NCBI GenBank assembly: GCA_030512335.1
Contig: JAULSU010000001.1
Span: 8,494,001-8,558,000 of the forward strand
Source: Immersiella caudata
Lineage: Eukaryota; Ascomycota; Sordariomycetes; Sordariales; Lasiosphaeriaceae
DNA: 64,000 nt
Direction: 5' to 3'
The notes below the pieces were generated by a model. The model was not told the DNA's origin. It did not search any database and saw only the letters and a list, made by a program, of their open reading frames with translations. Each line of letters begins with the position of its first letter. The stretch's first letter is position 1. Shown in pieces: positions 20,149-31,545 of this stretch. A program made the position numbers and the translations under genes.

Positions 20149-22094
20149 ATGGAAGTGCTACACCAGCTCAACGAGCTCACTCTTGTCGTTCCAAAAGATC
20201 AAGCATCTACGCCGACAACCCCGAAAGATCTTGCGGATGCACCAAAATTTCCCAACAAATACATCAAGATTGACCTGGATAATGATGCATGTGTGTTGTC
20301 AGAGGAGAGGCCCCTGCAAGATTTGGCAACAACTGAAGATCAACCACCCGGCAGTGCCGGGACACTTTTCATCATCGAAGTCGTTGATCCAGACATCTCG
20401 GATCTTCTCCCTTCCCAACTCGTCAAAAAGCATGTGGAAGGCCGAGATGGCTTGTCACTACCGCCGGAAATGGAGCAGGATGATGTCTTTACGGTTTACT
20501 GGCCGCGACTTGCGAGGCAAGAGCCAGAAGTGTGGAAAGAAGAGGAGCGAATTCGAGCCAAGAAATTCTGGGACGTTGAGACGTACAAAGATTGGGATCC
20601 AATTGACCTCACTCTTGACCACCGCCGGCACTATCCTTGGCCTGTCCATCCTCAACGAGGTTACGATTTCATTTTCGAGGGTAGCGTCAACGGAGAAGAT
20701 TGCGTATTTCATGCAGCCCACGAATGCATTGCATTCTATCACGCCTTCCAGGAGGGCGATAAATGGATAGGTGGGACCGTGACCCGTGAGTATCTCTGTG
20801 CAGTTGGAGCTGATACTGATGTTATTCTCTCTGCCATCAGGATATTTGCTGGTAGATCCCATTCGATACCATCGAGTCTTTGATATCGCATACGGTGAAA
20901 CCAAAGACGATGATAAGATTCGACCGGTATCGCGAAAGTGCTTCGTCGATGACCTCAGACCAATAGAGCGGTTGAGGGATGCCGTCCAGGGGCTCAAGCA
21001 CCTATTCAGCCTTTCGGATACGACCGAGGGATACGATAGTCCCTATTGGATCAAAGCCTTGATTGCAATCATTGTGCAACGCGACACCGCCGAGGTTGTT
21101 GGCGTGATCAGCAAGGCCCTGGACGAAATCGAGCTCTCGCTCCATGACGACGAGAAACTTGGCAAATCCGTCCCTATGTGGCGGAGCAGGCTTGGCAGGT
21201 GGAGGAACACAATATACCACCAGGAAAGGGTGTTACGACTCATGCGAACTTGCTTGGCTAACGATCAAAAGCGTCCTGAATATTCCGAGTCTAGAGAGAG
21301 ACCTCTTGCACAACAGCGACTGCATCGGAAACTCACGGCGCTGGAGGACGAGCTTCGAGACGGACGGCAGAGAATCGACAACGTATTTCAGTCTCTTATG
21401 TCTGCGATGAGCATCGTGGAGAGTCAAAAGGCAATTCAACAGGCTGAGGGCGTCTCCAAGCTAACACAGCTCGCCTTCTTCTTCATCCCAATCAGCTTCG
21501 TGGCCACAGTCTTTGGGATGAACGTCATCGTAAGCTACAGATCCCTCGCTCCCACGACCCAGTCTAATACATCACGGGCAGGAATTCACAGAAAAGCTGA
21601 ATTGGATGGCGTGGCTCTTCACCTCCTTTGGCGTCCTAGCCGCAACATATCTCGTCCTCTACCGAAAGGAATTCGCCAACAAAACGTCCCACGCATTCCA
21701 ACTCATAACCAGCCAGAGATCAAAGGGCCGACGAACATTCACAATCCTCAAAATTGAGTCTCAACGTATCGCATCCATGATTGGCGAAGGCGCAGTCGTT
21801 GCGGTTGTCTTTCCCTTTGTGTATTTCTGGGAGTTCTTGAGGGTTTGCGGAAGCGCCATACGCGAGATCCTTTCTAAGCACTTTGGCTTGTTATTCGCGG
21901 GAGTGGTGGTGCTTGTGCTTGCTGGAGTTGGAACATGGCGGTTGGTGATAAGTAATCTCGGGGTTGGTGCTCAAGTTGCGATTGGCATCTGTGTGGTATG
22001 GGCGCCTGTTTTCATCCTTTACTGTGCCTGTTTTCCAGTTTCGGGTTTTCACAATGCACTGAGGAGAAGACGGCGGCGGTCAAGCTCGGTTTAA
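20149..22094 (+). CDS. CorA-like Mg2+ transporter family protein, 612 aa
   Basis: Exons 20149-20785, 20841-21529 and 21582-22094 are joined by 55 and 52 bp introns with matching phases. The start is the first ATG in frame; an upstream exon cannot be excluded. The large N-terminal cytoplasmic domain ends in a helical, charged region. The motif TVFGMNV (Gly438-Met439-Asn440), preceded by LTQLAFFFIPISFVA, is the CorA pore signature: TM1 ends in GMN, and TM2 (MAWLFTSFGVLAATYLVLY) follows the second intron. Unusually, two more hydrophobic stretches follow (about residues 505-575), so the C-terminus is longer than in classical CorA. Fungal genomes encode many such divergent CorA-like proteins of unknown ion specificity. 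Direct copies of a dispersed repeat lie on both sides. Confidence 0.82.
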
Positions 22095-22605
22095 TCGGCG
22101 CATCCGGCGAAAGTGGGCGGGGGAGGTGCTTGGCAGGGTGGGTCGACCTCGGCGACGTTGTCGGGGTGCCGGGACCCACTAGCCCCACAAGGCCCGGCCT
22201 CCTCCAGACTGCCCGACACCCAGCGGGCACCCGTCACCTCCTGGCAAAAAAGCTACACGCTGGATTCGATCTAATGAATAGAGTTGTTACTTCTAGAATT
22301 TCATTCGCTATCCGTTCTGGTTTTGGACTTACCGCTTCAACAATGATACAAAGGGGAGGTTCTTGAACAATAGGATTGGATACACGAACAGCGAGACGTA
22401 ATTGCGAGGTCGAAGGCATGCTGTCGGGAACAAAGAGCAAAGACAAAGCCATTGAGATTATTCGCCACACAGCTTCTTTTGCCTCCTATCTACCGACAGC
22501 GCTCTAAATGGCTTAAAAACCAGCTTACTTCCTGTCGAGGGCTTGCCCTCCAGATCCTGACCAGTATAGGTAGTTATATCCGGGCCTGTTATATTCACCA
22601 TAATC
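22095..22605. other. spacer with dispersed repeat copy
   Basis: This holds the 3' flank of the CorA gene, dispersed-repeat copy C, and the region upstream of the F-box-like gene. No gene is seen. Confidence 0.45.
22108..22230 (+). repeat. dispersed repeat, copy C
   Basis: It contains GAAAGTGGGC, CTTGGCAGGGTGGGTCGACC, TCGGCG, GGGACCCAC and GGCCCGG in the same order as copy B. It begins 14 bp after the CorA stop codon. Confidence 0.55.
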
Positions 22606-23617
22606 ATGGCAGACCATTCTATGAAGATGGAAGTCCCATGCCGATCTCTTCTCGAGATTCTACCTGCTGAAATTCGTCTGCAGATTTACCGCGAGCTACT
22701 CATCTCGCCCGAAGCGATCGACATCGACTGTAGGAAACCAAACTTGCATCCCAGCATCATGCGGACATGCAAAGCCATCTTTGCCGAATCACACCCTGTA
22801 CTATACGATGAGAATACTTTCAAGGTCCACATGAATCTCTCAAAGGAACTGCAGGATGCTGTGCCTATTACTCCTCCTCAGAGAGTACCTGGTGATTTCG
22901 CAATGGATGAAAGGGCTGTCCTGCGACGCTTTAGTCACAGTTATCTAAATGACATCTTTCCAAGTTTTTATTACAGAGACAATCCCATATATGGTGGCTT
23001 GTGGAGAAACAAAGCACCGGCCCCGCCAGCAGCATTACTACGAGAAGGAGAAGTTTCCCCGCCGCCTAGTTATTACCATTGAGGGCCAGACGGCTGGGGG
23101 AATACCTCAATTTATGTTTGAGGATCTGAGTCAAATGCTGCAAAGGCTACCTTTCATACATTCTCTAGCCATCTCATGCGAAGGCACAGCTCCTTATTTC
23201 TGGGCTAGTGACTCTGGCTAGAGGCTTGGTGAAAGGCTTTGTGTCTATTTCGGTGGTAGTATCCGCCAGGTCAAGGAAGCCACGACGCATAACATCCCCG
23301 AGGCATACTCTAGCCTCCTCATCGACAATCTGACTAGCGACAGCCCGATAAACAGCCTACTGCCTATGCTACAGGCTTTGAGACAATATTCTACACACCT
23401 TTTATTGTCTCCCAGAACAAAGGACGGTGAGCGCGCGGAATGGAAGGCTGGTGACTCACCGGGATGTCATTTTGACCAGGCGTTCCATGCTGTGGGAAGG
23501 GGCGATTTGAAAGCCTTCCAATACCATCGGGAGCAGAAATTACACAGGGCTAAGGGGATCACGTTCATATTCTGTTCGATTAAGGATGTCTACAAGTATG
23601 ACCCCAAAGACAGGTAG
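22606..23617 (+). pseudogene. broken F-box-like (LPAEIR-type) protein gene
   Basis: The start encodes SLLEILPAEIRLQIYRELL followed by HPSIMRTCKAIFAESHPVLY and DENTF, the hallmark of short fungal F-box-like proteins of unknown function. Around 23015 the coding sense moves to another frame (KEKFPRRLVITIEGQTAGG onward). In that frame a TAG at 23219-23221 interrupts the text, which then continues to 23617. No GT-AG intron repairs either break. It is probably a recent pseudogene; assembly errors would be an alternative. Confidence 0.6.
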
Positions 23618-25350
23618 CCCAGGTGGAAAGAAACACTTGATAAAGATAGGGTTAGCCTCAGCCGGGGTAGGCTTCGATCGGTTAACCTAACAAGGTAAAG
23701 CGTCTGCACATACGTTTTACCTGGTTCTGGAGGATCACATCCAGTTTAGACAAGTCAGGCCCAGACTTCCTGGCAAAACCACTGATTACCCCGTGGAGTA
23801 TCAGCTCAAACAAGAGCTTCGCCAGCCCCGTGGACTTGCAAATACTCCTGTGGAGCATCTCATGCGGCCGCGTCCCCTGAAAGGCAAGACAACGGCGTGG
23901 TCTTGGGGTTCTACCAGTATTACATCTCACAAGGGCCATGTGCTGGACTTTCACTTTTTGTAGGTGCCAGTCAGTCGGCGTATGATTCTGGCTAAAGTTT
24001 CGAACTGCCAGCATCAGCGGGTTCTCGTGACGGTGATTTTGACGCCGAGACAAACCACCTTCCATCATGATACGGCCCGTTTTTTTTCTCTTTCATCTAG
24101 CTTATCATTCCAGAAATCCCAATTACGGATTCAAAATCCAAAGCCAAAGCACACCCAGACAGTACCAGTCGTCCGCCTGAAATTCAGTCTCTCCTCCCGA
24201 GCTCATGAACACACAATTTCCAGATGGCAGCCCGGGGGCACAATTCCGCTAGCGCAGCCGCCATTTTCGCATGATGTCTTTGGCTTAAAGACCGCTTTAT
24301 ACACCTATCGAGTAGTCAGTCATTTAGGGCTGAAGCAGTTAGGATGCCGAGGTCTGAACCTTGGGGTGTCGGGCTGAGGGGGAATACCTACCTCGTTGGA
24401 GCAAATAGTAGAAATCCCAGGAATTTTGGGTGAATCCACCCAGTCTCCCCAGCCTCCCCCCGTCCCCTTGCCTCCTCCCTCCTTGCCCCCAGACCCCCCC
24501 TTGAAAAGGTCGCCGATGGAGTCTCCGATCGTAACCAACGACCCAGGCGAGGTGTCGAGGTTTCCCACGCCGACAGCAGGCGCAACGGCGAGCCGCCCAA
24601 GACTAAAAACAGGTATGAGGACACTGCAACGCATGGTATCTAGAAAGAGAGCGCATGACCCAAAGGAGAAAGGAGAAGACAAGTAGCTGAGCAGAAATCA
24701 CTTCCCCGGTAGGTATGAAAGGGATACTTTATAAGATGAAGAGGCCCAGGCATGCAGCTCGCAGTACCTCTATCAATCTAAGCCGCAGCAATCAGCCAAT
24801 TATGTCCCTCCCTACCCGAACGCACCTAATCTCCACCGAACGAATAGATTGCATACCACCCTTTGTGAACACCGCTTTAGCAAACTGCCTGCAGTTACCC
24901 CGAATCCAGACCTAGAAACGACCGGGGCTGTGTCCCAGCTGTGTTACCGCACGAGCGCGTCCTTGCGAATCACGTCTCCCCATTTTCTTCTCACCGGACG
25001 CCACAGCAATCAAAACCAGCGAACTAGATTGCACAGAGAGAGGAATGCCGCTGCGTCATGTTGGCTGGCCTAGAAACGTTCGCATGCGATGACTCGGCAT
25101 TGTGGTTGCCTGCCCTGAAGGAGTGATATTTTTTTTGGCGATGAACTGAGCTTGTCTTCTCAGCGATCGCCTCAGATGACAAGATGCCCCGAAACCGTTG
25201 ATTCCTGTCAACAATCCAACGAATAGGTCACAGGACACATGTGTTGTGCGAGAGCAAAATGATCCCCCATTTGGGTACATCAGCGGCATGTCCAAGTGAG
25301 GGTGTATTGGTAGGTGTATCCAAAACTGGCCCTCTCCCAGGGTGGGCATC
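23618..25350. other. 1.7 kb spacer
   Basis: No convincing gene is seen except one weak small secreted-protein candidate (listed separately). Open frames at 23682-24068 on the minus strand lack any domain. Confidence 0.4.
24320..24634 (-). CDS. candidate small glycine-rich secreted protein (weak)
   Basis: An ATG at 24634 opens a frame with a possible signal peptide (MRCSVLIPVFSLGRLAVAPA) followed by a Gly/Lys-rich segment. A GTAGGT splice donor lies near 24394, so the last part may be intronic and the true end unknown. There is no family match, and the opposite strand is also open and Pro-rich. Treat as a possibility only. Confidence 0.22.
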   Translation of the reverse strand: MRCSVLIPVFSLGRLAVAPAVGVGNLDTSPGSLVTIGDSIGDLFKGGSGGKEGGGKGTGGGWGDWVDSPKIPGISTICSNEVGIPPQPDTPRFRPRHPNCFSPK

Positions 25351-28300
25351 CTATCCCCCCTTCAGCTCGGCCCTTCCCCCAAAAGATTTGATCATCTTCT
25401 CCGCATCTTTATCCTGACGATACGAAGCAGCCCGCAATACATTTCCGTATATCCCCCCTTCAGCATTGACATTCGCACCCCTTCCCAAAAGTAGCCGTAC
25501 TATATCATAATCCCCCCGCTCGCTCGCCACGAGAAGCGGTGTACGGCCCGAGTTCGGTTCCTTTGCCTCTTTGTCAGCCCCGCCCTCTAACAGAACCTCG
25601 ATGAGCTTCATGTTCCCGGTGCCTACTGCAAGAAGCAGCGCAGTCCGACCCTTCTTGTCTACCGACTCCGTCTTGGCATTGTGCCGAAGGAGAAGGGAAA
25701 CCATTTCAACGTCTTCGCGGTTGACAGCCACAAGAAGAGCAGCCAGCCCGCTGTCTGGATGTGTAGCCTCGGTGTCAGCGCCACGACCAAGAAGAATCTC
25801 GACTACCTTCTTGCGATCATTCATCAAAGCAGCGAGCAACGCGCTTCCGCAATCACTACCCTGCGCCGAGACGCCATGGTCAAGCAGAAGCTCAACAACT
25901 TCTTCTCCCACCCAGGCTGCCGCCGCAGCTTGCAACGCACTCCCGAAATATCCGCCCTGAGCATTCACGTCGATCTTGGGGACGTGCTGCAGGAGTTTGT
26001 GCACTAGGAACTCGCCCCCGTGATGAGCTGCTGCCTGCAGCGCATTGCCATACTTGCCACCCGTCGCATTCCCATCGGCACCGGCGGCGAGGAGGATGCG
26101 GACCATCTCTCGCTGTTGCTGGGTCAGGCGCTGACAGGGGGCGAGTATGGCGAGCAACGGTGTCAAGCCTTCTTCATTTTGAACCTCGGTGTTGGCGTGA
26201 TGTCCAGTGAGCAGTCTGACCATGGTATCATTGCCGCTCTGCACGGCGAGGTGCAATGCGCTGATGGTTGTTCGCCCTTCTTCCGCTCCGCATTTCACTG
26301 CGGCGTTGGCGTCTGCTCCTGCCCGCAGGAAACTTTCCAAAATGGTCTCATTTTCCTCACTGTGCCTAGCCGCTTCGCATTCCAAGGCCACGAGAAGGGG
26401 AGTCCGCCCTCTCTGATCCTTTGCTTCCGTGTCGGCCTTGACGGCGAGCAGCAGCTTAACTATCTCACCGTGTCGCCTTCTCGTCGCGAGATGTAACACG
26501 TGGCCGGCCTCGGCGTCCCCGGCGTGTTGATACTTTGCGTTTGGATTTGCTCCGAGTTTCAGCAACAGTTCCACACTTTGGGGTTGGCCAAGCTCAACAG
26601 CGACTGCCAGAGGAGTCTGCCACCCTTCCACAACCAGGTCAACATCGGCAACGTAATCCGGCCTCAATGTAATTGATATGATGTCCGCGTTTCCAGACCG
26701 AAGAGCGGCATGCAATGGCGCGTTTGCGTTGTCCGCATTGCTCTCGTTCGATCGGGCCCCGGCGCTCAGCAAGCGTTCCACGATAGTCTCGTTGACCAGA
26801 TCATGCTCGACCGCCTCGGCCTCTAACACGGCCAACAATGGCGTGCGCCCCTTGCCGTCCTTGGTGTTGGGACTAGCCCCTTCCCTCAGGAGCAGCTCAA
26901 CCATGTCTTGGCTTTTCTTCTCGACTGCAAGGTGGAGTGCTGTGCCCTTGTCGCCAATATCAGCATCAGGGGCTGCCCCTCTTTGTAACAGTTGCGCAGC
27001 TGTCTTGCATCGGCCAAATTCTACTGCCAGTGCAAGCGGCGTCGGACCCGTGCCAACCCTCAGGTTCACGTCGGCTTTGTAACGTGGATTCAGGACGGCC
27101 GAGATGATGCGCTCGTTGCCAGCTCTGACGGCAGCGTGCAAAGGGCTGTGGTCTTGACCCGGGGTGAACGCATTCGGATTTGCGCCCGCTTCCAGCAGCG
27201 CAACGGTAATTTCCTCCAGCCCCTTGTTGGCGGCCGTGATAAGTGATTCCGTCTCGGCCCAGACGTCCTTCATCTCATCCTTCCTGGATGAACTGCATGC
27301 TAGCAAGAGATCGAGAATGGTCTTGCGTCCGGATTCCACGGCTTCGGGCAAAAGTTCTCTGACCCTGATCCCGGCCGGCGCCAAGCCCGGAATGAAGAGC
27401 TGGAGGATGGCTGAGTGCCCCAGCCGAACAGCCATGAGAAGCGGGGACGCGTCTTCTTCGTCTAGTATGTCGATTCGAGCCCCGTGGCGTAGTAGCTCCT
27501 CAACGGCTGCTGTATTCCCATTCAGGGTGGCGACATGGAGCGCAGTCCTCTCACCTTCGCCCAGCGCGTTGGGGTCGGCGCCGTGGTCCAAAAGTAGCCT
27601 AACCACGGTGTTGTCCCACTCTACGGCCAAGTGCAGCGCTGCCGTGAGGTACTCCTCCCCTGTCTGTGCTGTCCCTACACTCAAGAGACGGGGGATTACG
27701 CGCCTATGCCGCTCTCTAACCGCCGAAAGCAATGCCTCACCACCGGGGCCGTGCGGACGTACTCCGCGTTGTAGCAGAAGATCAACCGCTACGTAGTTCC
27801 CGCTCCCGCTGGCGCTCACAAGGGCGTTTATGCCGTATTGGTCGTTCGAAAGATCCAAACCCGGCCAGTCAAGCAGGGTCTCCAAAGTTTCTGCATCCAC
27901 CCTCCGCTGGATGGCCCAGAGCAAGGGAGGCAGCTCATGATCCGTGTCCGATTCGGACCTTGTCAGTCGGTTGGTGGGAATCAGCCCGCGTACCCGGTCC
28001 ATCCTCCACATGTCCTCGATCAGCTCAGGACACTCTTTAAAAACGGCCCAGTTCAGGAGACGAATTACATCCGGCGCACGCGCTGTGTGCAGATCGTAGG
28101 TGTCTGTAACGCATAACGCAGTGGAGAGGGCGCTAGCGTCACTCAAACTTGCTAGCAGCTCTCTCAATGGCCTCTTGCCGCTAGGCTTAGCCGTTTTGGA
28201 AATGCTCCACGCCTGTACAAAGCCTTGTATGGTACATCTGGATTCCTCAAGCATCTGCCGGCCGTCTGACAAGGTTTCCATAGCCTCTAGGGCCTGGAAC

Positions 28301-31166
28301 CCGACGAGGCCAAAGTGTTGGTCAGATGGATTGCTAGAACGTACCGCGTTGCGATAAAGATTGCCCAAGGCCCTGACACATTTTTCTTGCAGTTCATGCG
28401 GCGCATTGTCCGTCAGCCATCGCAGGAGATTCTCGGCCTGTTTTAGCTTATTCTTCCGCCGAAGATCCTTGGCAACGCGGAGTAGAGAGCCCATTACCTC
28501 GCTGGTTGCAGGTAGTTTGCCTCTCTGAAGCAGTGGGGGAATCACCGTCATAAGGGCGTCCTCTCTTGAGCCGATTCCAGACGACACCAGGATGCCCGCG
28601 AGAGCCCGCACATGGGTGTTTGTGAGTCCGACATCTGACGAGTCTGCCGTAGCGTAGTCCTCGCTGAACGCCGACATTTGACTACGCCGTGTCCACGGTT
28701 CCGCCACGCTCAAAGGTTCCATAATGTCGGCGATTCTGCTGATGAATATGCCAAAGATGTCTTGCGCGACGAGCTGCAGAAGCGAACTGTGTGACGTTAT
28801 GGAGACGCAAACGCCGTCTAGGCCATCCAAGTCTTCCGTGTTGGCCGCTGTTGTCATCATGAGGGGAATGGAAAGTACTGTAGAAAGGACGCCGGCAATA
28901 TCGTCATCCGGAAGGGCGGCGAGCTTCAAGGGGCTGACGAGTATGCCACGTGTTTGGGTAACCCATAGGCGAATGGCTGAGATTAAGTCGTTCCGCTTCT
29001 CGCGTCGCTCCGCCATGAAGGCTTTCCTCTTGGATACGCGGTCCAAGACGGGGGCAGGGAGCTGGCGGATGGACCAAGACCACAGACCTAACGCAGCTTC
29101 GAGTTCGAATTCGCTGATTTCCCAACGCCCACCACTGCAGTACATGGAAAAGAGGACCGGCTGGCTCTCTGGGTGTTCCGTAGTATTCTGTGCAGAGGAT
29201 GGGGTCGGAGGTTCATGCAAGCGGCAAGTGGTGGACCACACTAAGCTGAGAGACTCTTTCCACCCCTTCAGCAGGGTCATTTCTGAGAAGACGTACTCTG
29301 CGGCTTCCTGCATCGCTCCTTTTAGCTGCTTCGCCATGGCTCGAGTTCCCGTGTCCCATCCCTCTTCTTCGGCCCGAGTCGAAGGGCCGGTCAGGAAAGC
29401 TAGTGAGGCTCTGTAGTGTAAAATTCTGGCTGCCTCGTTGGGTAGAGCGCCGTCTGACTCATTGTGTTTGACCCAGGACACCGCTAGTCTGCTGGGGCTT
29501 GGCAATCTGTCAATGTCTAGGCGCTGTTGTATATGAAAACCGGCGAGTCCGCGAGCTCCCTGCGCTACTTCAACACCGGAGTCAACCTGCGCACCAGTCG
29601 CATCGTTCGGTCCCTTCAGGGGTGTCGGGACATCGTCGATATACCACCCACCTGGGACCGTGCGGCGGGTCAGCGAGTTGATGAGACCGTACAAACTGGC
29701 CCTGATGGGTGAGATGACTTACCCTTGAATTCATCGCCAGCCGTCCTCTCAAGGTTCATGGCCTGCCAGTCAAGTTCGTGGCCCTCAACATCTCGTCTTT
29801 GCCTGAGTCTATTCTGGCCTGCGCCCAGACGGCGGGACCGGAGAAGAGCGCGAGCGATGGCCATGCAAAGTGTTACTGCCAGTTGATACAGCGCAACCGA
29901 TCCATGCAACCCTCGAAGACCAACAAATTGGCAAATGACACCACAGCATGAGCACCCAACAGCCACCGCAAGCCGCAGTTTGGATCGAGCGAGCCGTGTG
30001 GAACCAGGTTGTTGCGATTCCACCGCGAGGTCATCTTTCCAGGATGTAATATACGTATCGCTGCTTTTTGAATACGCAAAGGCGTTGAAGAGCTGGTCGC
30101 CGACGCGTTGATTGCCGGGCTGCAGCAAGAACATGGTGGTGTTGTCTTCGCCGGTCTGATTATATCGTCAGCATGCCCAACAGAGTTGCAGGTGAAATGA
30201 GATCGAACACACCTTGTTTTGCAATCGCCGCTCGGTTGACATGCTCTCCACCAGCACGGCACAGCATATCATGCCAAAGACCAGGATTGCCGTCCCAGCA
30301 GTGGCAAGGCAGAAGGACCAGAGGCCGGGCAACCCTTCTTCGTCGTACAGCCCGGGATAGTAAAAGGTGACCCACGTGGCATAGCCAAAGAAGCTGACCT
30401 GGAGGAGCGATCCAACAGCAGCGATCGTGCGCAGGACCCGGCGAGGTAAAGGCTTGATGCCGATGTTCAGACTCAAATTTGGATAGGGCGCAAAATCGCG
30501 GACCTTTCCACCTTCGGCACCCTCCGCTTTGTCGACCTCTGCAAGCCCAGTTCCGCCAACTTCCGTCCAGCCTGTCTTCGTCGGATGCGGCCAACCAGTG
30601 TTTTCCCCTTGGTCATGGACTTCTACCCGCGTTTCCCGGGCGGCGCGGAAGAGGGTCCTGGGCGAGTACATACCGCACGATGGTGGGCTGGTCATGTCAA
30701 CTGTGCGTCCATTGAAGCGAGGATAAAAGTCGTCGGCTTCCGGTGTGTAGCGGAGGAACTCGAGGATGAGCGGGCGGCCAAACACGCGGCAGATGCCGCG
30801 ATCGGACCATAGCTCGCAGACATCGTCGCTTGTGGAAGAGCACAACTCTGCCTCAGCGACACCGTGGGCTTCCTGGGCCCTGCCGATGAAGGCTTTCAGC
30901 GACGGGCTCCCGTAGAGGCGAATTGCCGAAACGACGGCGGTGATGACACCAATTGGCGCGATACCAAAGATGACGCAGTCCCAAACGCTGGTGGATTCGC
31001 TGAGGAATTGCTTCGACGCCTGCTCGCCGAAAAGAACGAGAATGGGGGCGAGATCGGTGGCAAAGTTGTTGGAGAAATCGTCCCAGTCATCCGGCCCGGC
31101 AAGCGCGTGCGTGGGAACCACGAGGGAAAGCGCAGCGATGCCAGTGGTGAGGAAATTGGCAGCCAT
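25351..31166 (-). CDS. giant membrane ankyrin-repeat protein, 1895 aa
   Basis: Three exons, 31166-30213, 30155-29723 and 29651-25351, are joined by introns of 57 and 71 bp with fitting phases; the second splice yields EFKGGWYIDDVPTPLKGP. The N-terminal 460 residues contain several hydrophobic helices (about residues 4-20, 58-78, 262-285, 292-315, and two in exon 2). A central part without known domain follows, and then a long ankyrin array from about residue 1050 to the end. Array units include ALHLAVEWDNTVVRLLLDHG, LHVATLNGNTAAVEELLRHG and TALLLAVGTGNMKLIEVLL. Fungal genomes often carry such membrane-ankyrin proteins as NLR-like or unknown signalling genes. It is divergent from an ankyrin-subtilase gene across 379 bp. 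The start is uncertain: an open, protein-like frame extends 74 codons upstream of the first ATG. Confidence 0.82.
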
Positions 31167-31545
31167 GGCCGGGTCCACAGCTTGCGGTTCAGCGATGCGA
31201 TGTGCGGTGTTGTCTGGGAAAAGTTCTGCAAAGCGCGAAGCCGGAGGAAGGAAGTCGCTGGCAGGCCCGGCTTCGGCACCGAGGACACCGACAGTTGCGC
31301 TATCCGTTGCAGCTTGCTGCCCAGTAACTGGTTTTGGGATCTTCCAATGGTCAGGCAGTAATGCCCTACCTATCAGTATTGCAGCCGCTCAAGACGCGTC
31401 AAGCGCCGGGAGCGGAGCTGCGCCATGTAAATGTGCACAATCAGCGCGGGGCGCAAAGTTCATCTTGATGCATTTCTCGCACACGGTTCCCAAACCCTGC
31501 AACTTGTCTTAGCTCCTCTTGCCCAGCGCGCAGACCGACGCCACC
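31167..31545. promoter_or_regulatory. shared region between two divergent ankyrin genes
   Basis: This 379 bp interval must hold the promoters of both ankyrin genes. On the minus strand a frame in phase with the large ankyrin gene stays open from 31388 to its first ATG. Confidence 0.55.

Noticed and set aside
19842..20180. Minus-strand frame with CAGC and CPTC pairs resembling a zinc ribbon
   Set aside because: It overlaps the CorA gene start, has poor codon sense and no other supporting motif.
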